Origin: Penaeus vannamei
Lineage: Eukaryota; Arthropoda; Malacostraca; Decapoda; Penaeidae
Assembly: GCF_042767895.1 (NCBI RefSeq)
Contig: NC_091554.1
Coordinates: 47,448,108 to 47,465,607 of the forward strand
Direction of reading: 5' to 3'
DNA: 17,500 nt
The translations under genes and the position numbers were made by a program. Shown in pieces: positions 1-10,639 of the stretch. Under the pieces are notes generated by a model. The model saw nothing but the letters and a program-made list of their open reading frames with translations. It was not told the origin of the DNA and ran no database searches. The stretch's first letter is position 1, and every line of letters starts with the position of its first letter.

Positions 1-108
1 GAGAGAGAGAGAGAGAGAGAGAGGGAGGGAGAGAGAGAGTGAGAGAGACAGAGAGCGAAAGAGAGAGAGAAAGAGAGAAAGAAAGAGACAGAAACAGAGA
101 GACGGACA
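1..108. repeat. (GA)n microsatellite, imperfect
   Basis: Near-perfect GA dinucleotides occupy about the first 50 bases and then decay into GAAA/GACA-rich sequence. The array lies to the left of exon 3 of peptide gene copy A, so on the minus strand it is most likely inside that gene's last intron. The window edge cuts it, so its full length is unknown. Confidence 0.9.
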
Positions 109-174
109 ACCAGACAGGCAGACACAGTGAAAGACACAGACACAAAGACAAATAAAGCTAAACCACTATCTTAC

Positions 175-653
175 TCGGGTGGCATTTCCTCTGGTATCCT
201 CTCTTGCCGAAGCGATATTGCCCGTAGTTAATGGTTCCTAAGCGCCTCTCACCGGGGAATTTCCGAGGTTGTGTTATGATTTGCGGGAAGGACCACGCCG
301 CGCCTACCAGGACCACCAACAACACCGTCAGAAGAAGCTGTTGAGATTTGGAATTGTTTAGTTTTTTCTTTTTTTATTATTATCATTATCATTATTATCA
401 TTATTACTATCATCATCATCATTATTATTATTATCATTATTATTATTATTACTATTTTTATCATTATTATTGTTATTATCATTATTATTATTATTGTTGT
501 TATTATCATTATTATTATTATTATCATTATTTTAAGTGATTTTTGAAAATTTTATGTCGAGTAGGTTCATCGTGATTTTTTTCTTTTCTTTTCTTTTCTT
601 TTTTTCATAAATGCTAAAAGAGAGGATTGAATTATACTTACAACTTTGTTCAT
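175..653 (-). CDS. Small secreted basic peptide, copy A (spliced; last exon outside window)
   Basis: Gene of a three-member family in this window; function unknown. On the minus strand, exon 2 (642-690) starts after a strong acceptor (pyrimidine tract ending tttttcag), carries a short 5' UTR, a good start context (CACCATG, ATG at 653-651) and the four codons MNKV, and ends at GTAAGT. Exon 3 (175-337) follows an acceptor ending caacag, is in frame, and encodes a hydrophobic stretch (LLLTVLLVVLVGAAWS, a typical signal peptide) and a basic mature part starting FPQ, with KFPGER, LGTI, NYGQYRFGKR and RGYQRK. It ends at a GTAAG donor in phase 1. Exon 4 must lie left of position 1. The non-coding exon 1 probably runs 1121-1148. 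Identity to copy B is one difference over the 27-residue core. Oddities are one unpaired Cys near the end of exon 3 (KCHP) and one residue fewer than B and C. Exon structure is read from the sequence; secretion is inferred from the signal peptide. Confidence 0.78.
371..533. repeat. (ATT)n/(ATC)n microsatellite in intron 2 of copy A
   Basis: Imperfect trinucleotide array of ATT with scattered ATC, GTT and ACT variants. It sits between exon 3 (175-337) and exon 2 (642-690) of copy A and fills about half of the 304-bp intron. Tyr/His-rich reading frames across it are low-complexity artefacts. Confidence 0.92.
578..604. repeat. Short (TTTTC)n tract
   Basis: About four TTTTC units flanked by T runs, inside intron 2 of copy A, about 40 bases inside the intron from the exon 2 donor. 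Confidence 0.85.
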
Positions 654-748
654 GGTGAGTTTGTGCACTTGCTTGTCTCTCTCGACAACACTGAAAAAGG
701 AGAACAATGTGTCAGGTTGGAAATCTAGTGAGTAAAATAAATTGTGTT

Positions 749-911
<163 letters not shown>

Positions 912-1139
912 GATTGCGCCCGTGAGAGTGTGCATATGCCTAGTTAATCTCTATTTGCCATTAGAAACAAAACATAGAAACAGGACCAGATATTTACCAG
1001 ATTCAGTATCTCCGAATTTCTAGCAGAAGAAGGCGACGAAAAAAATCTTAGAGATGTCCCTCGAACGTGTCTTGTCTGGTCACCCGTGCGCCAAGCGTGG
1101 GAGTGGCTCTAGTGTCCTACCTTTCCTTGGCAGATGCTT

Positions 1140-1230
1140 TTGACAACTGACCTTCGTTGCTTGCTGGGCCAACATATATCGGGGGGATCTCTCAGGGATG
1201 CCAAATTGTAATTAATCTTGTGATATGAGA
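1140..1230 (-). promoter_or_regulatory. Core promoter of peptide gene copy A
   Basis: On the minus strand a TATA-type motif (TATATG, 1178-1173) is followed by an initiator GGTCAGTTG whose A is at 1148, exactly 30 bases downstream. TCAGT is the classical arthropod initiator. The same arrangement occurs upstream of copy B, and a further block (minus strand, GATTAATTAC then TTGGCATC, about 1202-1220) is also shared with B. A possible donor (AAG|GTAGGA at 1120-1119) would give a 28-bp non-coding exon 1 that joins the acceptor before 690. Start site and exon 1 end are inferred; the TATA/initiator spacing is seen. Confidence 0.72.
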
Positions 1231-2170
1231 GTTCATGGCTGTCCTTATTTGGGGGTGTGGGAGGGGCTGAGTCGATACGAAGATGAGTTTTTGGATAAAA
1301 AATTAAGAAATTCTTTTGTTGTTCCTTAATTGTCTTCATTTCATATTTGTTATTTTTAGGATTTAGATAAAAGAAATTATATAGCAACTTTGGTAGAGCC
1401 AAAAAAAACATCGAACTGCCAAACCAAGAATTCCTGTTGATTAAGTCATTTTCCTTTTAATTGTGACATCCATAATATTCATGATACCAAGAAAAACAAT
1501 TACCACGAATTTCTACCATTACCTTCCTACAGCAATCGTCATCAAAAATGAAACCAGATCGAAATGCCATTTCAAAGTACGTAAACTTTTCCAAGATCTA
1601 CACATTGGCTACGTTTCTTGTTAACCTATTCAATATGCATAGCAGTGCCTCATGCTCTGACGTATTCAAATGCAGATGCTTTCGTTTGAAGACTGGCTGA
1701 TTCACCACAACAAAATGCTTTGATATTACACAATGGGTTATGAAGAACCACCTTTGAAATTTAGATATCATTTGAAAACTTCCTTTCTAGGAAATTTATC
1801 ATTTTCTCGAAATTGAATTGAAGTCAACTCAAAACTCAACTCAAAATGCGGTTTATTTTACTTGTTTCATATAATTACGATTCGAAACCTAATTGTATTT
1901 AATGTTAGAGGTATATTTGTTGTCTTTCTTAAGATTGGTGACCGTAACTTTCGATAAGTTTCTTAATCACAGTGGCGCACATAGGTCTGGTGATGCCTCG
2001 TGATACTGCCTTGATTCTGTGCCCCAAAGACTACAGTATAAGGTCTAGTACTGAGAAAATGTAGAATGCATGAACACAAATGAAACGTGAAATAAATCTT
2101 TTATTCGATTTAGATATAAATTTGAAATCAATTATCTTATTTCCTTTTCTGAATGGAGGACTCCCTGTTT
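1231..2170. other. Intergenic, no gene seen
   Basis: AT-rich unique-looking sequence upstream of copy A. A 100-codon minus-strand reading frame (1109-1411) overlaps the promoter and has no recognisable content. No splice-supported exons, RNA genes or clear repeats were found. Confidence 0.5.
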
Positions 2171-2178
2171 TGGATACA

Positions 2179-2194
2179 CCCCCCCCCCCCCCCC
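2179..2194. repeat. C16 homopolymer
   Basis: A run of 16 C immediately left of the large AT/GT compound array. It is a G-tract on the minus strand and a likely place for length error. Confidence 0.95.
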
Positions 2195-2202
2195 TCTGTA
2201 CT

Positions 2203-2838
<636 letters not shown>

Positions 2839-3934
2839 CTTAATATTCATTGTATATTAAGTAGACGAATGATTAACTGCAGTACATTGCTTGGGCAACA
2901 CACTTAGCTTGGCATTCGGATCAACTATATCTTTGGTCTAATAATAACAAGGTTGTTCTGTCGCAATTTTTGTCTAGGATTAATTGATCTGTTTATTAAT
3001 CCCGTGTTCCTACTTCTTTTATCAATGTATAGAGGAGCTTATCTGTTATATGTATTGTGGAATTGCCTGTTTACAAGTGTGGATGTATAGAGATATTAAA
3101 GATGTTCCTTCTCTCCCCATTGTTTCCAGGATATAGGGTACAACCAGCCTAAACGTGTGACGCATGTAGTGTGGCAGAGGGTCGTAGAAGACTGCAGAGG
3201 GGAGCCATGCTAAGTGAGTTACGTAAGAGACCGTTTTTACTGTTGCAGTTGCTGTGTTGGTGTTACTGTTGCTCTTTTTTGTTGGGGATGTACCAGGTTT
3301 GGTGTTAAGGTACCTTGTCGACTTCGAAGGGAGAGAAAATGTTTCCGAAATCAATAAGAAATTGCGATTTCCCTAAAAGGATGGAGATATGCGTGTAAAA
3401 ACATCAACGAAATGTTTTATCACTTGATTTCTTACCATTTAATACCATGAGTACAACAGGCGAATAGATATAATCCCATTAGGACAGATTTTGCATGAAA
3501 GTATTTCAATTAACGTAATGTCGGACAGTGAAACACGTATATTTTATATGAACAAGTTAATCGAGTTAATATTCAAGACATGCTTTTATAGGGGGTTCAC
3601 TGACCACATGGTAATAACCTAATGTACTTTCTCGTAAATTAAATAATACCAATCAGTTTAGTGAATTAAGAATAAATCTAACATTAAACATTACTAAGAT
3701 GTTAAATTTATTAAAGTAATTATAATCACACTTTTCTTTCCGTGATATTTTACATTATAAGAATAATTTCAATTCTGTTTTTATTTGTTCTTTATTTTAT
3801 GACATCGGAATTATTTCAACATAATTAACTGTTAACTAAGAGAAAATTAAAGAAATATCGCTTATGTTAGTATTAGTACCATTAGTGATTATCATAATCA
3901 ATATTAACCTAAGGATTAGTTTAATATCAACTGA
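2839..3934. other. Intergenic, no gene supported
   Basis: A more mixed-composition patch at 3090-3350 contains a 102-codon minus-strand frame (3046-3354) and, on the plus strand, a pyrimidine-rich acceptor-like sequence (tgtttccag) at about 3121-3129 followed by 25 open codons ending at a stop near 3210. Neither has a recognisable motif, a matching donor or a paralogue in the window. The remainder is AT-rich with nothing notable. Confidence 0.4.
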
Positions 3935-3992
3935 TTTTTTTTTTTTTTTTTTTTTTTTTTGTAAACATAAGATGGGGAATACTTAATTCGCG

Positions 3993-4025
<33 letters not shown>
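3935..4025. repeat. Twin long T tracts (T26 and T30)
   Basis: T runs at 3935-3960 and 3996-4025 are separated by 35 bases of mixed sequence. On the minus strand these are two A tracts in succession, which may be the tails of retroposed copies or simple slippage tracts. Confidence 0.93.
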
Positions 4026-4027
<2 letters not shown>

Positions 4028-4219
4028 CATAGAGCAAAATATCAAAATGCGATTCGAATATAATTTTTGGAAACAGGTCAGGTCACATTGTGAATTTTCC
4101 TTAATCATTTATCAGTTTTATCTATTTATTTACTATCATTGTTCTCTTAGTTCTTATCTGTTTTTTTTATCATTATTATTATCATTAATTCGTTTTATAA
4201 TTTTCTGAATCGTTAATCT

Positions 4220-4221
4220 TA

Positions 4222-4289
<68 letters not shown>
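4220..4289. repeat. (AAT)n microsatellite
   Basis: About 23 uninterrupted AAT units in AT-rich intergenic DNA. Confidence 0.97.
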
Positions 4290-4290
<1 letters not shown>

Positions 4291-4630
4291 GTGTCATTAA
4301 TTTATTAAGATAAAATTTCTTTCTTTCGGTACTTTGGGTGAAAATATATACCTTCTAAGAAAATACGTGTTTTAATTTACAACACTAAAGTATTTACAAA
4401 ATAGTCAACAATATATATTAACTATATAAAACATATAATTACATAACAAGAATAACAATCTTCGTTTAGCAAAAATAATATCAAATACTTGCGATTCATT
4501 TCTGTACAATGTAGATAAATAGAACTCACGCACTCAGACAATTCAGTAACATAACAAGAAAATATGATCAGGCATACAGCCATTATAAGCGGTGCTATTA
4601 AATAAATACAGCCATACAACTATACACGGA
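4290..4630. other. AT-rich intergenic stretch
   Basis: A 65-codon minus-strand frame (4422-4619) is present but has no motif and no splice context that would make it credible. Nothing else is seen. Confidence 0.4.
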
Positions 4631-4845
4631 GTCATTCTAGTCTGAAGCTGAAGTCCCAGCAATCTTCTAAAGCTAGATGTAGAGCCAAACTTCAGACTGT
4701 AGCTGAAGTCTCTACAGTCTTCTGAATCCAGATGTAGAGCTAAACTTCAGACTGTAGCTGAAGTCTCTACAATCTTCTGAATCCAGACTTTGAGCCAAAT
4801 TTCAGATATTCAGACTTCAAGACTTCAGATAACGTAGTCTTCATT
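4631..4845. repeat. 55-bp minisatellite, about 3 full copies plus a decayed one
   Basis: Copies at 4631-4685, 4686-4740 and 4741-4795 each end in a (t)gtagagc-like box (tttgagc in the third), with a degraded continuation to about 4845. Copies 2 and 3 are nearly identical; copy 1 is diverged. Each unit has short inverted arms, ACTTCAG and CTGAAGT, separated by seven bases, so each could fold into a small hairpin. Confidence 0.85.
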
Positions 4846-5084
4846 GGTATAGGATATCGATGAATCCTTTAGGAATATGATGAGAAAGCGGTGTTAGCGA
4901 AGCGGGCAGGGTTCCGCAGTATCTACCCCTGCAGTCACTGGCTTCTGTGAAGGAAGAATTATTGTGTAAGTTTACCTCAAGTTTAGTACTTTATGTGGCC
5001 TAAAACGCATAAGCGAGATTTTAATATCTCTAGTTGTCATTTACAGTGATGCAAGTATATCATATTTCAAGAAATTATGACTAT

Positions 5085-5515
5085 CAATAGAGAGAAGAGA
5101 GGGGAAAGCGAGAGAGAGAAAGAGAGAGCAGAAACTGATGAGAAAAAAGAAAGGCAACGAGAATGAGAATCGGCATGGAAGCGACTCCACAAAAAAGGCA
5201 TAGAAACACAGAAACAAAAGCAAGGAAGAGAGAGGGAAACGGAACCACCTAACCCCATATTCCCTATTACGTATTTCATCAGTGTTCCTTACCATGTGTC
5301 CTCCTCTTTGGCTGCTGCTTGCGACTGCGGTGCCTGATAATGCGTACCCCACGAGGCGTTTCGACTTATATGGTCTGTCTTCAACGATTGCTGAGGCGCC
5401 TACTAAAGTCTAAGGATTTTGTTTACTTCCTGCTTACCAAAGCCTGCCCTCCCTTTCCCTTTTCCCTTTTCCCCCCCTTTTTCCCCTTTCTTTCCCTCCC
5501 TTTAAGTCCCCTTGA
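5085..5515. other. Region downstream of copy B with purine and pyrimidine tracts
   Basis: Contains a GA-rich tract (about 5090-5135) and a C/T tract (about 5450-5515). It lies 3' of the stop of copy B and may be partly its 3' UTR. I found no minus-strand AATAAA between 5577 and 5041, so the transcript end is unresolved. Minus-strand frames of 70-103 codons here mostly translate the low-complexity tracts and are not credible. Confidence 0.45.
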
Positions 5516-5576
5516 AGGCTTTGGTCTGCGAGGGGTCATTGCCCAAAAATGACGTTATTTGATAGTGTTTTCCTTC

Positions 5577-6318
5577 TCAGTTCTTCTTTCCTGTTAAAGA
5601 GAGATCAACAGAGGTTATAACTTCGTAATTCATAGATACACGCACTTGCACAATTCGTTTTAAGTAGTGCAAGCATACAGATACATAAATAAAGATAAGT
5701 CTGGGTATGTATACAGCTTTATATACATATAATATGCATATTTACATCATATTCATTCTCAAATAAACCTGGCAAAAATCCTACTTACTGGAATGGTTCT
5801 TCCTCTGGTATCCTCTCTTGCCGAAGCGGTACTGGCCGTAGTTCACGGTACCCAGACGCCTCTCACCGGGGAATTTTCTCTGCCGTGTTATAATCACCTG
5901 TGGCATTGCGCAGGCAAGGCCCGTCAACACAGCCAGCACCAGGACGATAAGCAGCTGTTTGAAATAGATGAAGAGTGTTGGTTATTGATGTTTTTTTGTT
6001 TTGTTTTTTTTTATTTGTATGTTGATTATTTCATTATTTCTGTTTTAAAATGAATGGATATTTATATTTTCTTTGGTTCATAGTCGTTTTTCTTATTGTC
6101 TACTTTCTTTAGTACTAGAATCAACAAAATGTTGGATATTTGCATTACACCCACTTTTTCACACGTTCATTACTAAAAAATGTGTTTCTTTACTTTTAGT
6201 TTTACAAGATCAAGGTAATGTTTCAAGATTCACTAAAATGAAATACATAAAACCTTAAACATAGTTCATATTAATAAACAAGAAAGAAGCCTGGATATAT
6301 ACTTACAACTTTATTCAT
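5577..6318 (-). CDS. Small secreted basic peptide, copy B (complete, 63 residues)
   Basis: The only copy wholly inside the window. On the minus strand, exon 2 (6307-6358) follows a strong acceptor (tttttcttccacag), has no upstream ATG, starts at ATG 6318-6316 in CACCATG context, encodes MNKV and ends at GTAAGT. Exon 3 (5789-5954, 166 bp) joins in phase 0 and encodes LLIVLVLAVLTGLACA (signal peptide) followed by a mature part starting MPQ. It has FPGER, LGTV, NYGQYRFGKR and RGYQRK and ends in phase 1 at GTAAGT. Exon 4 starts at 5590 after a good acceptor (ctctctttaacag) and adds RKKN and a TGA (5579-5577). The mature peptide of about 43 residues has 13 Lys/Arg, one Glu and no Cys. Introns 2 and 3 are 352 and 198 bp. 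Role not known. The basic, small, secreted, tandem-duplicated character suggests a defence effector. A GKR after YRF would permit an amidated RFamide-like peptide instead. The family was not recognised. Confidence 0.83.
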
Positions 6319-6420
6319 GGTGATTGGAGTAAGTGCTGTTCACTTGTTTGCACGAGGTCTGTGGAAGAAAAAGTAAATTTCAAACTTCTGTAGAGTAAGA
6401 CAAACACAAACAAACAAACA

Positions 6421-6424
<4 letters not shown>

Positions 6425-6502
<78 letters not shown>
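6425..6502. repeat. (CA)39 microsatellite in intron 1 of copy B
   Basis: A perfect CA run flanked by CAAA variants (about 6400-6518). It lies between exon 2 (6307-6358) and the transcription start (about 6732) of copy B. It is in the opposite orientation to the GT run in the corresponding intron of copy A, so the two arrays probably arose separately. Confidence 0.96.
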
Positions 6503-6508
<6 letters not shown>

Positions 6509-6725
6509 AACACAAACGTTATAGCAAAGAAAGCTAAAGTTATTCCATGACCAAAATATAACTTCATAAAAAACATAAAAAAAAACATGAGTCTAAAAAA
6601 TATATAAAATACAATACAAAAAATACATGACCAAAGTTAAACACGCGATTCTGACCTCTGTTGAATTACTGTTGTGGGATGAACGTAATCCACTATTGGT
6701 TGTGTATCTCTTGCTGGTTTGTTTT

Positions 6726-6810
6726 TGCAACTGACCATCCTTGCCGAAGGACTCCAATATATAGTGGGTCACACTGAGATGCCAAGCTGTTATTAAATCT
6801 GTAATGCGTT
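6726..6810 (-). promoter_or_regulatory. Core promoter of peptide gene copy B
   Basis: Minus strand: TATATATT begins at 6763 and the initiator GGTCAGTTG has its A at 6732, a spacing of 31. Upstream, a block reading GATTTAATAACA then TTGGCATC (about 6777-6802) matches the block upstream of copy A with few changes. The inferred non-coding exon 1 runs from 6732 to a weak donor (CAGAG|GTCAGA, 6655-6654) and contains no ATG. The donor is the least certain element. Confidence 0.72.
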
Positions 6811-8620
6811 CTAATATAAATGGAATGAATCATGGTTGATATTGTTTTTTTCGAGTTGGAGGTGAAATATATCAAGTTCTTTTTTGTATTCATGGAGTTT
6901 CTGTGTTGGTGTACATGTTTATTCAAATCTGTCATGCATGTTCTGGGGATGATTACGTGTTATAAATGCAACTTGGCAACACTGATCGATTGCTCAAGTT
7001 TAGGACATTGCCAGATTTGTATATTGTTTTTTATTGATTCTATGATGTATACCCATAATGTTTGCCAATAAGAATGTAGCATCTTTTCCTTTATGGACCA
7101 AAATTCAGCCTCCTAAAGTAAATTCTGATCTAGATTACTGCACAAACCTGCTAAAATTGTAAACTTTATAACAAGGGGCACGTCTTGGTAGAAAGTGGCT
7201 TTTCAATATGGACAAGTGTTTTGTTTTTGATGTGGTGGCATGACCATTTTTTTTTTTTTTTTTATGTTTGTATGTGTGTGTGTGTGATCCTTATACGCCA
7301 GGAAAGTAGACATAATATCTTCCCATTTAGAAAATTCATTATTTTGCTGTATGACACCTCCCAGTGATGCATTGGTTTGATTTTGCACTGCATATCAATG
7401 GTCCACGAACTTACTTCCTGGCGGATGTGCGTTTTTTCGACGAATTTTAATCATCAGACCAAAGGACGCAACATTCCCGGTAAGAAGGTCATTAAGAACC
7501 CACAAACGTATGCAAAAAGAAAAAAAGTCAGAGATCCTTCCATTTCTAAGATCCTAAACGGATATCCACAGGCATTGCGAGAAAAGGAAGTACTCAGTGG
7601 AAAGGAATGCGAGAGAGGGAGATGCACGTGAGTTGGGACATGTGCACCAGCTCTTTTGCATTTACAGCGACCCATTATTACTCAACAGACAACGGCAAGA
7701 CGAATGCTAAATGGATTCTACATTGAGTGTTACGTTGTACCAGGTAGAGAGGCGATTAGGTTCATACCGCCGACGATATGACGTAAATTATTCAATCCTG
7801 TTTCAATTTTTTTCTTTCGAAAAGCACTCGTGACTAAAATCACAATGCCCTCATCGAAATTTTCCTCGGGTTCCTCAGTAACATGTGACAAGGTTATCCA
7901 TGACACTGTCGACTATGAGCCATACTGTGTAATGCAGTAAAAGCGAGACGTGATTTGGCTCGATAATACATTAATGGATGTTGTTTGGCAGGAGTGACTT
8001 TTACAGTTGGTTGATCTGCTGCTATCAACTGAATGTCATCAAATGTAATAGGGAATTGTTTGCGAAAATGGTGAATACTCATGGCAGGTGATTAAATCAA
8101 CACCACTGTTGGCATTCTTATGAAAGCATTCCTTTTCGATGTTTATGAATGTTTCTCCCATATTCGACGGTCACTTATGGTATATAATCATAACAATTAT
8201 CACAGTGACAAAGACGTTGCTCTTAATTTCTAGTTCATACCTTAAATACATTTTTTTTAATGTGGTAAGTATATTGCCTTAAAAATACCATTCTGAAATA
8301 TGATTTACATAATTTTACTGAACACATAAAGGGGCACAATTGAAAACCAAATTGTGTTATATGGGTCTTTTCATATTAGGCCTAGAGTGCCATATAGATT
8401 TGTAAACTATTATGTCATGCAAAGAAACAGTTTGTCATTCCTTCTATTAGTTCTTCCTTAATATGTCTTTTTTTTTTCTTTCTCTTTCTTACTTATATAA
8501 GCATTTATTTAATTCTGGGTTATCCAAGTATCAAATGTGTTCATAAAGTCTGTACAAAAATTTCCAACAGATGATAAACGAAATGAGGCTTGTACCTACC
8601 GCAGTGTTTAGTGCGTTGTT
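6811..8620. other. Intergenic, no gene supported
   Basis: Mixed AT-rich sequence with a T17 run at 7247-7263. Reading frames of 60-86 codons occur on both strands (for example 7377-7631 plus and 7894-8082 minus), but none has a recognisable motif, and none shows the exon pattern that supports the peptide genes. A short inverted repeat, CACAATT/AATTGTG, is at about 8335-8356. Confidence 0.45.
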
Positions 8621-8621
8621 A

Positions 8622-8728
<107 letters not shown>

Positions 8729-8915
8729 GCACAGGAATACTAGAGATGTATCAAATTTCACTATTTTCAGATGTGGAACGGATGTTTCTGTTATCTCGAT
8801 GTGAGATGTGGACCCCAAGTCATCAAGCATCCCACCACTGCCACCAACTACTTTCCCCAACCTCCATCCTTTGGAGAGCGGTAAAGTTGAATTCTATGTA
8901 TGTAAATTTCCGTAC

Positions 8916-9020
8916 TTAAGAGGACCGTCTAGTCAGGCTAGGGTCTACATAAAAGGGTGTGAATTTCATCAAAATCAGCAAGAAAAATCGAAAAATTAAA
9001 AAAAAAAATGGTCCCCTTAA
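8916..9020. mobile_element. Candidate TTAA-flanked miniature inverted-repeat element
   Basis: TTAA at 8916-8919 and again at 9017-9020 enclose 97 bp whose ends are inverted: GAGGACC on the left and GGTCCCC on the right (six of seven pairs). TTAA target duplication with inverted ends is the signature of piggyBac-type cut-and-paste elements, and an element this short would be non-autonomous. An A-rich tract precedes the right end. The inverted repeats are short, so chance is not excluded. Confidence 0.5.
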
Positions 9021-9637
9021 GCCCATTTTCTATATCATACTATTTTATTTGCAAATACTGAGGTATGTTATGTATTTCTAACAACATATAGACATTCGAA
9101 ATTCGGTAATCATTTTAAAAGTATTGACCCCTCCTTTATTTTTCTTATATTTGTTTTTTTGAATATTGCTCCATGCATCTTTTTTCTTCTTCTTCTTACT
9201 TGTTTATTTGTTTGTTTTTTCTTTTTAGGTGGTTTATTTGTCGTGCCAATAATTTCTTTGGCTTGAACAAATTTTAAATGTTGATATGATTTGTAAAATC
9301 CTCATATCCTCATTCTGAAAGTCTAGAACCAAAAGCATGTGTAAATATATGTGCATATTCATATGTATATGTGTTATTAAGTTATTCTTATAACCACTTC
9401 AAATCATACCGTTTAAAAGTATCATGAATACATGTGTAACCATCATCCCTCTTTAAATCATCAATCTAATTAAAGGAAATTGAACAACAAGATGAATTAC
9501 TTTCCGTTCCATTGTACTTGCCAGCTGGCGAAAGTTATCATATGGTGAACAGTATTGTCCATTTATTTTAATTCATAATGGTATGTCGATACTCCGCAAG
9601 ATATAGTGACTAGCTGTGGAGCATCTAAGTATGTGTA

Positions 9638-9716
9638 TTATTATTATTATTATTATTAAGCTAAGTGTAATTCACCAACTGTAGATAGTTTGTAATTCAC
9701 CAAATGTAGATAGTGT
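9638..9716. repeat. (ATT)n followed by a 25-bp tandem duplication
   Basis: A short ATT run (9638-9657) is followed by two copies of a 25-bp unit starting gtaattcaccaa (9667-9691 and 9692-9716), which differ at two positions. Confidence 0.85.
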
Positions 9717-9916
9717 AACTTAAAAGAAATAACTCCCTTGAAAGCGTCCATAAAGGAAATATTTAGTGATTTTGATCTAAGTGCATTTTTACTTACTTCA
9801 AGTATGAACTTTTTCCTATAAGCTGTAAAAGGCCCCACACCCCTTGAATAGTGTAGAGGAAGTTTATCCCAACCGAAAATGGTTGTCTTCTGGGGAGGGA
9901 ATGGTCTATAAAATCA
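9656..9916 (-). other. Open frame of unknown status
   Basis: A minus-strand frame stays open for about 87 codons without a required ATG start. It includes a mixed, protein-like stretch (WDKLPLHYSRGVGPF then TAYRKKF) and, in the same area, a pyrimidine-rich acceptor-like sequence ending tttatag. No family is recognised, and the 3' end runs through the 25-bp duplication and into the ATT run. It could be a relic of a mobile element or chance. Confidence 0.15.
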
Positions 9917-10001
9917 ATATAAAAAATAAAATATTTTCCAATTCCTGTGATATGTTTGGGTTATTAGACATTTATAAGACTTTCTTTGACTCCCTCTAAA
10001 T

Positions 10002-10186
<185 letters not shown>

Positions 10187-10639
10187 GAACTTAAGAATGC
10201 TTTTTTTTTCATTTTTGATGAATATGCACCAGTTTAGAAAGATATAGGCCTTCTAAAATAACGAGATCGAATAAAACGTGACACAAACGACATAAAATAA
10301 TTGCCTTCTTAGATCTAAAATTACGGAATGAGGAAGAGAAGAAGAGAAGCTAAACACCCCTAGGGGGAAGAAAAGGAATAAGATGAAATGTAACAGTAGA
10401 ATATTTTTTCTCTACTACAGCAAATCGTTGCAAGTGTATTTTCATTCAAAAACAAAAATATTATTATCATTTATCGTTTATCATTATCATTGATACAAAA
10501 AGACGATGAATTTTACTTTAACATTTTTTTTTCCTTTTTTATAGAAGTGAAGACGCTTTTCAGTGTAAACTTGTTTTTAATTCTCATTTAATTTTTCACT
10601 TTTTCTACAAAAGAGCAAAATATGATGTAAATCTTTTAC

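Noticed and set aside
249..527. 92-codon minus-strand frame
   Set aside because: It runs through the ATT microsatellite and overlaps copy A exon 3 in the wrong frame. The true frame there encodes the signal peptide and NYGQ-containing peptide.
1181..1193. NF-kappaB-like GGGGATCTCT next to the TATA box of copy A
   Set aside because: One mismatch to the GGGRNWYYCC consensus and not conserved at copy B; such matches occur by chance.
3046..3354. 102-codon minus-strand frame, and a 25-codon plus-strand segment after an acceptor-like site
   Set aside because: No recognisable domain, no partner exons, and overlapping openness on both strands; judged to be chance in a moderately GC-rich patch.
5041..5352. 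103-codon minus-strand frame downstream of copy B
   Set aside because: Much of it translates the GA-rich tract as Leu/Ser/Phe. The short mixed part has no motif and no splice support.
5793..6053. 86-codon plus-strand frame over copy B
   Set aside because: It lies antisense to exon 3 of copy B, whose minus-strand reading is supported by paralogues, splice sites and promoter.
7894..8082. 62-codon minus-strand frame with ordinary-looking composition
   Set aside because: It has an in-frame stop just before the ATG, no homologous copy in the window, no promoter and no splice sites; length is within chance expectation.
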